Below, in pieces: positions 1 through 5,472 of a stretch of 7,224 bases of DNA. A program made the position numbers and the translations under genes. How positions within the stretch are numbered: the first letter of the stretch is position 1; every line of letters begins with the position of its first letter. The stretch comes from Acidobacteriota bacterium (GTDB lineage: Bacteria > Acidobacteriota > Polarisedimenticolia > Gp22-AA2): NCBI GenBank assembly GCA_016202915.1, contig JACQNT010000160.1, forward strand, positions 1 to 7,224, read 5' to 3'. Under the pieces are notes generated by a model, which had not been told where the DNA came from, made no database searches, and was given only the letters and a program-made list of their open reading frames with translations.

Positions 1-330
1 CACGTTGCTGAACACCGTCTTCGTGGTGTCGCCCGCAGCGGCGCCCAGATCCGTGTACAGGGCGTTGAACGACCGCGCGTCGAAGGTCTCCATGATGTCG
101 TGGCAGAGCACCGTGGCCACGGTGATCGTCTTGCCGACCTTCACCTGCCGCCCCCCAAGCATGAACATCGAGCTGATGGAGATGAGGACGCCCGCCAGGA
201 TGCCGATGGCCAGGATCACTTCGACGAGACTGAACCCCTCGCCCCCAACCCCGCGGCCGGCGTGCGGCCCCTGGGGTGGGGCGACTTCGATCTCCCTGCT
301 GGCGATCCGGTGCATGCGTTCCCCTCTCAT
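1..330 (-). CDS. PilV/GspI-like type IV minor prepilin, C-terminus beyond window
   Basis: This is a type IV prepilin or pseudopilin, probably a minor subunit that helps prime pilus (or type II secretion pseudopilus) assembly in the inner membrane. From the ATG at 330 the frame stays open for 110 codons to the window edge. A long leader ends in GEG (residues 30-32). The mature N-terminus is FSLVEVILAIGILAG, with Phe at +1 and the conserved Glu at +5 (residue 37), followed by a hydrophobic helix to about residue 55. After it, A-x-x-L-C-H-D-x-M-E-T-F resembles the PilV/GspI pattern. The ATG overlaps the stop of the upstream pilin gene (ATGA, 327-330) but has no ribosome binding site. A second in-frame ATG at 315 follows GAGG (326-323) with 7-nt spacing and may be the true start, leaving a 27-residue leader. 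The prepilin call is firm; the PilV versus GspI choice and the start are not. Confidence 0.88.
   Translation of the reverse strand, partial: MRGERMHRIASREIEVAPPQGPHAGRGVGGEGFSLVEVILAIGILAGVLISISSMFMLGGRQVKVGKTITVATVLCHDIMETFDARSFNALYTDLGAAAGDTTKTVFSNV
321..326 (-). promoter_or_regulatory. Ribosome binding site favouring the internal start of the PilV-like gene
   Basis: GAGGGG lies just inside the coding sequence counted from ATG 330, with its GAGG core 7 nt before the ATG at 315. The region upstream of ATG 330 is pyrimidine-rich with no Shine-Dalgarno match. Translation therefore either re-initiates at 330 by ATGA coupling or starts independently at 315. Confidence 0.45.
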
Positions 331-827
331 GGCGTGTAGGTGGAGTAGGCGGAGGCGACCGTTCCCGACGGTCTCACCGTGATCGTGTAGCGGTCCCCGC
401 GCGTGCCGCCGATCCAAGTGCTGACGATGACCTGGAGGTTGCCCGCCGTCCCGGTCGCCCCCTTGTTGTTGAAGGAGACCGTGCCGTCGCTTCCCGTCTC
501 GATGTCCACGTGCTCCAGGCGGACCGTGACCGTCTGCCCGCGCGAGTTCACGTAGGAGTACTGGTTGGGGGCCGTGGCGTGGTCCGTCTTGTTCACCGTC
601 ATGGTGCGCGTGGCGCGCTCGGCGACCGCGATGTAGCGCAGGGCCCGGATGTCGGTCGTCAGGTTGTTGGCGGCGCTCCTCACCTTGTAGGACCTGAACG
701 CCTCGCTCAGGGCGGGACCGCCGAACACCACGAAGATGCCGATCAGGGCGATGACGATGAGGAGCTCCGGGAGGGAGTACCCCCGCGCTTCCCCGCCCCC
801 GGCGCTCCGCCGCGGTTTCTCGATCAT
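327..827 (-). CDS. GspH/FimT-like type IV minor prepilin
   Basis: A 166-residue minor pilin of the GspH/FimT type, which after processing inserts in the inner membrane and is thought to form part of the tip or initiating complex of a type IV pilus or pseudopilus. The leader is basic (K4, R6, R7, R15) and ends at G16. The mature protein begins Y17-S-L-P-E21, giving the required Glu at +5, then a hydrophobic helix to about residue 36. The C-terminal half has the GspH-like pattern: GTVSFNNKG, a glycine-rich stretch, then a YTITVRPSGTV strand. The frame runs upstream to a GTG at 935 and an ATG at 890. I chose ATG 827 because it follows GGAG at 8 nt, gives a normal leader, and is the only candidate downstream of the sigma-54 promoter. 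It is first in its operon and overlaps the next pilin by ATGA. Confidence 0.92.
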   Translation of the reverse strand: MIEKPRRSAGGGEARGYSLPELLIVIALIGIFVVFGGPALSEAFRSYKVRSAANNLTTDIRALRYIAVAERATRTMTVNKTDHATAPNQYSYVNSRGQTVTVRLEHVDIETGSDGTVSFNNKGATGTAGNLQVIVSTWIGGTRGDRYTITVRPSGTVASAYSTYTP

Positions 828-835
828 GGCCTCGT

Positions 836-839
836 CTCC
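836..839 (-). promoter_or_regulatory. Ribosome binding site of the GspH-like pilin
   Basis: GGAG on the minus strand is separated by 8 nt from the ATG at 827. It supports this start over the in-frame upstream candidates at 890 and 935. Confidence 0.65.
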
Positions 840-873
840 ACTCGAAGTCCGGCTGTTCACGACCGTCTGATCG

Positions 874-889
874 AGCAAGCGATGTGCCA
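874..889 (-). promoter_or_regulatory. Sigma-54 (RpoN) -24/-12 promoter of the minor-pilin operon
   Basis: Read on the minus strand, TGGCAC (889-884), five bases, then TTGCT (878-874) match the RpoN consensus TGGCACG-N4-TTGCW at every strongly conserved position; only the G after TGGCAC differs (A here). Exactly 10 nt separate the invariant GG (888-887) from GC (876-875). The expected transcription start is about 863, giving a leader of roughly 36 nt before the ATG at 827. Sigma-54 promoters need an ATP-hydrolysing enhancer-binding protein, and control of pilin genes by such a promoter with PilS/PilR is known in Pseudomonas and other bacteria. The match is seen directly; its use in the cell is inferred. 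Confidence 0.82.
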
Positions 890-890
890 T

Positions 891-912
891 GAGCCGGGCG
901 CCCGCCCGGCTC
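891..912 (-). repeat. Strong GC-rich inverted repeat abutting the sigma-54 promoter
   Basis: GAGCCGGGC (891-899) and GCCCGGCTC (904-912) are perfect 9-bp arms around a 4-nt loop. It ends one base before the -24 element. There is no run of U after it on either strand, so it is not a textbook intrinsic terminator. It could still stop or pause transcripts reading through from the kinase gene, insulating the promoter, or be a protein-binding palindrome. Confidence 0.7.
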
Positions 913-965
913 CCGCCGAACCCTTGCAACGTCACGGTTTGCGCCCGTCCCGGCGACGGCGCGCG

Positions 966-979
966 CGGTTACGAAACCG
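966..979 (-). promoter_or_regulatory. Promoter-proximal palindrome, candidate activator site
   Basis: CGGTT-TCGT-AACCG is a perfect inverted repeat with 5-bp arms, centred about 109 nt upstream of the predicted start site near 863. It contains GTTTCGTAAC, which differs in one base from GTCTCGTAAC in the palindrome 29 bp further upstream. Position and repetition fit an enhancer-binding protein site. The sequence is not one I can assign to a known regulator. Confidence 0.5.
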
Positions 980-996
980 GGATCGGGGCGGCGGGT

Positions 997-1011
997 GTTA
1001 CGAGACGTAAC
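997..1011 (-). promoter_or_regulatory. Promoter-distal palindrome, candidate activator site
   Basis: GTTACG-TCT-CGTAAC is a perfect inverted repeat with 6-bp arms, centred about 141 nt upstream of the predicted sigma-54 start site. It shares GTYTCGTAAC in the same orientation with the palindrome at 966-979. Two similar palindromes upstream of an RpoN promoter are the usual arrangement for NtrC/PilR-type activators. Function is inferred. Confidence 0.55.
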
Positions 1012-1016
1012 AGCGG

Positions 1017-1038
1017 GGCGGCCCGCTTGCGGGTCGCC
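1017..1038 (-). terminator. Weak candidate terminator hairpin after the kinase gene
   Basis: GGCGA-CCCG-CAAG-CGGG-C-CGCC on the minus strand can fold as two 4-bp stems split by an A-C mismatch around a 4-nt loop, starting 12 nt after the kinase stop. No U tract follows. It may contribute to 3' end formation, but high G+C makes such hairpins frequent by chance. Confidence 0.25.
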
Positions 1039-1050
1039 GCGGGGCTGCCT

Positions 1051-3006
1051 TCAGAGGGAGGGCGGGGTTTCGGAGGCCCCCGGCCGCGGCGGCAGCGCGA
1101 GCGTGAAGCGGGTCCCCGCCCCCGTCCTGCTCCGCACCTCGACGTGGCCGTCATGCAGGACGGCGGCCTTCTGCACCAGGGCGAGCCCGAGGCCGCTGCC
1201 GCGCTCCTTGGTCGTGAAGAAGGGGGTGAAGAGGCGCGGCAGGTCCGCCTCCGGGATCCCGGCTCCGTTGTCTTCCACGGTGATCCTCGCCCCGCCGTGA
1301 TCGGGCTCGCCGCGCAGGATGATGCGGCACGCCCCCGGCGTCGAGCCGCCGGGGCCGGCGGGCCCCTCCCGGGCCGCGGGGAACGACTCGGCGGCGTTGA
1401 GCAGGAGGTTGTGCAGGGCCTGCCGCACCAGGATCGGATCGGCGAGGATGCGGGGGAACGTCCCCTCGATCGCGATCGCGATCCCGGCGCTCTTCGGGTC
1501 GTCCTGGAAGTCCCGCGCCAGATCCTCGACGAGGCGCGCCAGGTCGATTTCGGACAGGTCCAGGTTCACCGGGCGGGCGTAGCGCAGGAAGTCGTCCACG
1601 ACCTTCCCGATCGCCCCCACCTCCCGCAGGATCGCCTCGGCGTTCTCGCGCGTCGCCTCGGAGGGGCCGGCGACGCCGGTGCCCCTGCTGATCAGGCGGG
1701 CCAGCCCCTGGAGGGTCGCCAGCGAGTTGCGGAACTCGTGGGCGATCCCGGCCGACATCTCGCCGAGGGACGCGAGGTTCTCCTTCAGGCCGACCCTGTC
1801 CCGCAGGACCTTGATTTCGGTCAGGTCCGTGAGGAGGCAGAGCACCCCCTCGACCGGGGCGGCGCTCCCGGCGCCGTCCGGTCGCGATCGGATCGGGGCG
1901 ATCATGGCGCCCAGGTGCGTCGTTTTCCCCCCGCCGTCCGCCCGCGGGATCACCTCGCGCGAGAAGCTCTCCCCTGTCTTCAGGCTCCGTCCGATCAGAT
2001 CGACGAGCCTCTCGGTCCCGCCCAGGAGGTCACCGTACCTGCGCCCGATGGCGGCGCCGCGCTGCAGGCCCAGGATCCGCTCCGCCGCGGCGTTGAGGAC
2101 GGTGAGGCTTCCATCCCGGTCGAATGCGAGGACGGCGCTCGACATCCCGCCGACCAGGTGGTCCCCCGGGAGCGGGACGCCCTGCCCGGCGCCGTTCCGG
2201 TCCTGACGGAGACGCTGCAGCTCCCCCTCTTGCGCCCGCAGCTTGTCGAGCACCCCCTGGAACGCCGCGACGAGGTAGTCGGGTTCATCCGCCCGCCCCG
2301 CCGGCGCCAGACCGGACATCTGCCCGGGCGCCTGCCCGGCGGCGCGCAGGAGCCGCCGGTAGGGCTGCAGGAGCCAGCGCGCGAAGAGGATGACCAGGAC
2401 CACCAGCAGCGCCAGGCCCGCGGCCTGGATTACGGCGATCAGCGTCAGATTGAAATGCGCGGCGGCCAGCACGGGGACCTCCGATTCCACCTTCAGGACG
2501 GCGAGGGTGGCGCGGCTGCGATCCTGGATCGGCCGGTAGGCGGCCAGCGTCGCGTAGCGCGATCGCGGCACCCTGTCGAGGGGAGCGACGAGGCTCCCGC
2601 CCGCCTGCAACCGCCGGCGGTCCGCCTCCCCGCCCCCGGCCAGGAAGGCGTCGGTGCGCCCGACCCGTTCCGCCCTGGAGGACGACAGGACCCGCCCGTC
2701 GGTCGTGAGGATCTCGATGCCGATCATCCCCTTCAGCCGGGCCAGGCGATCGAGCAGCGTCGGGGGGATGTAGGGGACCGTCCCGGCCTCCCCACGGAGG
2801 CCGCGCAGCATCTGGTCGCGCTCCAGATCGGCGCGCACCAGGTCCGCCTGGAGCGCCAGCCGTCCCCCCACCTCCTCCTGGATGGCGTCCCGGGCCACCA
2901 CGAGCAGGTGGACGTCGAGGAGGATCGCCGCCGCCAGGAACAGGACGAGAAGGAACAGGAAGGTCTTGATCTGCCCTTCGTAGGTCCGCAGCGGGGATCG
3001 TTTCAT
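1051..3006 (-). CDS. PAS-containing sensor histidine kinase, PilS/NtrB-like
   Basis: A 651-residue membrane histidine kinase. Domains in order: TM helix about 14-37; extracytoplasmic sensor region about 38-183; second TM about 186-212; linker; PAS domain about 284-395; HisKA dimerisation domain with H-box AGIAHEFRNSL and phospho-acceptor His423; and an HATPase_c domain with N-box NLLLNAAE (Asn537), G1 box EDNGAGIP (Asp579), F-box FTPFFTTK and G2 box GSGLGLAL (603-610). The usual HE-x-RNP motif has Ser in place of Pro. This architecture is typical of kinases that phosphorylate NtrC-family sigma-54 activators. The ATG at 3006 overlaps the pilD stop by ATGA, implying translational coupling. The frame is open another 228 codons upstream, but those residues are the shadow of pilD. 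With PilD before it and a sigma-54 pilin promoter after it, a PilS-like role is likely. No response regulator is present in the window. Confidence 0.93.
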   Translation of the reverse strand: MKRSPLRTYEGQIKTFLFLLVLFLAAAILLDVHLLVVARDAIQEEVGGRLALQADLVRADLERDQMLRGLRGEAGTVPYIPPTLLDRLARLKGMIGIEILTTDGRVLSSSRAERVGRTDAFLAGGGEADRRRLQAGGSLVAPLDRVPRSRYATLAAYRPIQDRSRATLAVLKVESEVPVLAAAHFNLTLIAVIQAAGLALLVVLVILFARWLLQPYRRLLRAAGQAPGQMSGLAPAGRADEPDYLVAAFQGVLDKLRAQEGELQRLRQDRNGAGQGVPLPGDHLVGGMSSAVLAFDRDGSLTVLNAAAERILGLQRGAAIGRRYGDLLGGTERLVDLIGRSLKTGESFSREVIPRADGGGKTTHLGAMIAPIRSRPDGAGSAAPVEGVLCLLTDLTEIKVLRDRVGLKENLASLGEMSAGIAHEFRNSLATLQGLARLISRGTGVAGPSEATRENAEAILREVGAIGKVVDDFLRYARPVNLDLSEIDLARLVEDLARDFQDDPKSAGIAIAIEGTFPRILADPILVRQALHNLLLNAAESFPAAREGPAGPGGSTPGACRIILRGEPDHGGARITVEDNGAGIPEADLPRLFTPFFTTKERGSGLGLALVQKAAVLHDGHVEVRSRTGAGTRFTLALPPRPGASETPPSL

Positions 3007-3830
3007 GGCTCCAGGTCCGCCAGGGCGACGTACCAGCCGACCCAGGATTCGCCGACGAAGACGGCGAGGAGCGCGGCGCCGCCGAGGAAGACGCCGAGCG
3101 GCAGCCGCGATTTCCAGCCGTACCCCCGGTAGCGCATCATGAAGAGGGCGAAGGCGGCGCCCGACACGGACCCCAGGAAGAGGGTGAGCAGCAGCCGCTG
3201 CAGGCCGAGAAAGGCGCCGATCATCGCCAGCAGCTTGTAGTCCCCCTGGCCGATCCCATCCTCGCGCAGCGCGGCCGGGACGCCGCGCAAGGCCTGCCAG
3301 AGCCGGTAGAGAAAGTTGATGAGCCAGGGGATCGCGAATCCGAGCGCCGCTCCGACGAGCGCCTCCCGTCCGGGATGCGGCGGCCCGGAACGCAGCGGCG
3401 CCGAGAGCAGCCCCACGGCGATGCCGGGCAGCGTGATCGCGTCCGGCAGGATCTGGTGACGGGCGTCGATCACCACGAGCGCCAGGAGCGCGGATCCGAG
3501 GAAGGCCTCCAGGACGAACTCCAGGGACGGCCCGCGCAGGGCGTACAGCGCGGCGAACAGCAGCGCGGCGCCCGCCTCGACCGCGGGATAGCGCCAGGAG
3601 ATCGGCGCGGCGCAGCGGCGGCACCGGCCGCGCAGCGCCAGGTAGCTGATCACGGGGACGTTGTCGTGCCAGGGGATCGGCGCACTGCACGCCGGGCAGG
3701 CCGATCCCGGCCGGACGACCGACCGGCGCGCCGGCAGCCTGTGGATGCAGACGTTCAGGAACGATCCGACGCAGGCGCCCGCGCCGACGACCAGCGCCCA
3801 GGCGATGGGTGACGGCAGGAGAGGCGCCAT
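3003..3830 (-). CDS. pilD: Prepilin leader peptidase / N-methyltransferase PilD
   Basis: A 275-residue integral membrane aspartic protease (GspO/PilD family, A24) that cleaves type IV prepilins after the leader Gly and N-methylates the new N-terminus. The N-terminal methyltransferase domain shows GSFLNVCIHRLP (22-33) and the zinc-type tetrad CPAC (45-48) and CRRC (70-73), so both activities are expected. The peptidase domain has VIDARHQILPD (Asp122, Asp130) and GQGDYKLLAMIGAFLG, whose GxGD aspartate is Asp197. Tyr198 replaces the more common Val of GMGDVK. About eight hydrophobic segments and the length are normal for the family. The start ATG at 3830 lies 7 nt after the TPR gene stop, with GGAG in the gap, and its own stop overlaps the kinase start. 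The two prepilins at 1-827 are obvious substrates. Confidence 0.97.
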   Translation of the reverse strand: MAPLLPSPIAWALVVGAGACVGSFLNVCIHRLPARRSVVRPGSACPACSAPIPWHDNVPVISYLALRGRCRRCAAPISWRYPAVEAGAALLFAALYALRGPSLEFVLEAFLGSALLALVVIDARHQILPDAITLPGIAVGLLSAPLRSGPPHPGREALVGAALGFAIPWLINFLYRLWQALRGVPAALREDGIGQGDYKLLAMIGAFLGLQRLLLTLFLGSVSGAAFALFMMRYRGYGWKSRLPLGVFLGGAALLAVFVGESWVGWYVALADLEP

Positions 3831-3837
3831 CGGCTCC

Positions 3838-4704
3838 TCAGCGGGCCAGGATCAGGCCGCCCCGGTAGGACACGTTCCCGGTGGCCGGATCGTAGAGATA
3901 GGGGCGGTCCTCCGGATCGCGCGGCAGCGGCGCGAGCAGCGCGGCCGAGGCCAGCTCCTCCAGCCGGCGCGGCGCCCTCCCCGCCTTGTCGCGGAACCGC
4001 CCCACGGCGCTCCTGAGGTCGGCGAGGTCCACCTCGACCTTGAGGTCGTGCACGTGGTTCCAGGCGACGTTGCGGACGTAGTCGTCGGTGGCCGTGGCGT
4101 GAATCTCGGCCCACTCCCGCAGCGAGGTCCTCTTGTCTCCGGCCCGGTTGCGCATCTCGGCGCGCAGGCGGCGCACCAGGGGATGGACGCCCGGGACGCG
4201 CAGCGCCCTGTCGAAGTAGGCCGCCGCGCGCGGGTAGTCAGAGAGGTCGTTGTAGCACACGAACCCGGCCTCGAACGGCAGGATCCACTCGTCCGGGTTG
4301 CGGGCGATCCCCTTGTCCAGGAGGCGCAGGGCCATCTCCGGGTCGCGCGCCTCGGCGGTCATGATGAGCGCGCCGATGAGATACGGGTCGAGGTAGCGCG
4401 GGTCGAGCTCCGTGATGACCTGGCTGTAGATCCGCTCGAGGTAGAGGTAGCGGTCCTTGATGGCGTAGTTGCCGTAGTACTGGATGGACCATAGGTAGAT
4501 CAGATCCGCCAGCAGCTCCTCGAAGCCGAGCGACACGGCCCTGAGGTACCTGCCGGAGGGCAGGTACAGGAGCGGGCTGCCGGCGGGCCGCCCGGCGGCG
4601 CGCGCCTCGATCCACCCCTGGACGAGGACGGCCAGGAGCAGGAACCCTACGGCGAGGAGCGCGGCGCCGCGGCGGAGGGCGCCGCGGGGTCCACGGAGCG
4701 TCAT
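3838..4704 (-). CDS. Membrane-anchored TPR-like protein with pseudopilin-like C-terminal segment
   Basis: A 288-residue protein of unknown function. A basic N-terminus leads into one TM helix or uncleaved signal anchor (about 13-31), so the rest is probably periplasmic. Residues 45-78 carry YLPSGRYL and FEELLADLIYLWSIQYYG, which I recall as typical of this family upstream of its repeats. Two TPR-like helical pairs follow (about 103-136 and 140-170), with DPRYLDPY, ALRLLDKGIARNPDEW and AAAYFDRAL. The C-terminal part (237-280) has G-R-A-P-x-x-LEEL, LPRDP and YLYDPATGNVSY, resembling the C-terminal part of GspG-type pseudopilins, although no prepilin leader is present. The ATG abuts the permease TAG directly, with AGGAG 9 nt upstream. 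Co-translation with the ABC genes suggests it works with the exporter as a scaffold or partner; this is inference. Confidence 0.85.
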   Translation of the reverse strand: MTLRGPRGALRRGAALLAVGFLLLAVLVQGWIEARAAGRPAGSPLLYLPSGRYLRAVSLGFEELLADLIYLWSIQYYGNYAIKDRYLYLERIYSQVITELDPRYLDPYLIGALIMTAEARDPEMALRLLDKGIARNPDEWILPFEAGFVCYNDLSDYPRAAAYFDRALRVPGVHPLVRRLRAEMRNRAGDKRTSLREWAEIHATATDDYVRNVAWNHVHDLKVEVDLADLRSAVGRFRDKAGRAPRRLEELASAALLAPLPRDPEDRPYLYDPATGNVSYRGGLILAR

Positions 4705-5472
4705 CTACTGCAGCTCCTTCCGCTGGAAGGCCGCGCAAGCGGCGGCCAGCACGGCCGACCCGTAGGCCACCAGGTAGATCCCGGCGGCGGCGACCCGCAC
4801 CGGGTCGATCGCCAGGCCGTGGACGATCTCCCCCTTGAAATCGAAGTTGCCCAGGTTCGGCAGCAGCAAGTAGAGGGCGCGGCACAGGAAGCGTCCCGCC
4901 TCCGACCCCACCCGGTCCTCCAGCAGGCGCAGGCTCCACAGCAGATGCCCGACGACATACAGCGCCAGGGTCATCACGCTCGCCAGGATCGGGCTGGACA
5001 GGCACGAGAAGAGGACGGCCAGGGCGGTGATCAGCAGGAACTGGAAGAACAGCAGCAGCACCGCCACCCACAGCCGCGCGTCGTACATGCCCTTGACGGC
5101 GAGGACCAGAGTGAACCACAGCGCCATCACGGCGCTGTTCACCAGGAGCGTGAACGCCAGCCCCGCGTATTTCCCCAGCACGAACTCCCAGCGGTGGATC
5201 GGCTTGGCGAGCAGGGTGTACACGGTGCGCCGCTCGATCTCACGGCTCACCAGCCCCACGCCGACGAAGACCGAGGTCAGGACCCCGAAGACGTCGATCG
5301 ACGCCAGCCCGAAGTCCTTGATGATCTTCTCCTCGCTGCCGACCGTCAGCAGGGACAGGATCTGGGCGAAGGAGATCATCGCCACCGCGAAGGCCAACAA
5401 TAGATATAGGATGCGCTGGCGGATCGCCTCCCGGAACGTGTTCAGCGCGATCGCCCCGACCCTGCCGATCAC
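4705..5472 (-). CDS. ABC-2 type transporter permease (NosY-like)
   Basis: A 255-residue inner-membrane subunit of an ABC exporter. I see about six TM helices (near 21-43, 58-76, 103-127, 133-156, 160-183 and 228-249). Between the second and third lies VSREIERRTVYTLLAKPIHR (75-94), a cytosolic signature common in ABC-2 permeases of the NosY type. A polar loop at 184-227 includes LPNLGNFDFKGEIVHG, also common in that family. It starts with GTG, which overlaps the ATPase TGA (GTGA, 5469-5472), and an AGGAGG lies 4 nt upstream inside the ATPase gene, so the two subunits should be made together. Such half-transporters usually dimerise with two copies of the neighbouring ATPase. The substrate cannot be read from the sequence: copper-site maturation, gliding-type and antibiotic or lipid export systems all use this fold. 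Confidence 0.92.
   Translation of the reverse strand: MIGRVGAIALNTFREAIRQRILYLLLAFAVAMISFAQILSLLTVGSEEKIIKDFGLASIDVFGVLTSVFVGVGLVSREIERRTVYTLLAKPIHRWEFVLGKYAGLAFTLLVNSAVMALWFTLVLAVKGMYDARLWVAVLLLFFQFLLITALAVLFSCLSSPILASVMTLALYVVGHLLWSLRLLEDRVGSEAGRFLCRALYLLLPNLGNFDFKGEIVHGLAIDPVRVAAAGIYLVAYGSAVLAAACAAFQRKELQ

Noticed and set aside
828..935. Extension of the GspH-like pilin to the GTG at 935 or the ATG at 890
   Set aside because: It would give an abnormally long leader, and both starts lie at or upstream of the sigma-54 promoter. ATG 827 has GGAG at 8 nt.
889..3132. A 747-codon open frame on the plus strand opposite the kinase gene
   Set aside because: Its translation is Arg/Gly/Pro/Asp-rich low-complexity sequence without motifs, and it lies antisense to a kinase with every expected motif. 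Long antisense frames are normal where third positions are almost all G or C.
3007..3690. N-terminal extension of the kinase frame by 228 codons
   Set aside because: This segment overlaps pilD in another frame, is Arg/Ala-rich without domains, and the kinase has a natural start at 3006 followed at once by a TM helix and coupled by ATGA to pilD.
4238..5119. A 293-codon minus-strand frame overlapping the permease and TPR genes
   Set aside because: It crosses two well-supported genes in a different frame and translates to Arg/Pro/Ala-rich sequence with no recognisable motif.
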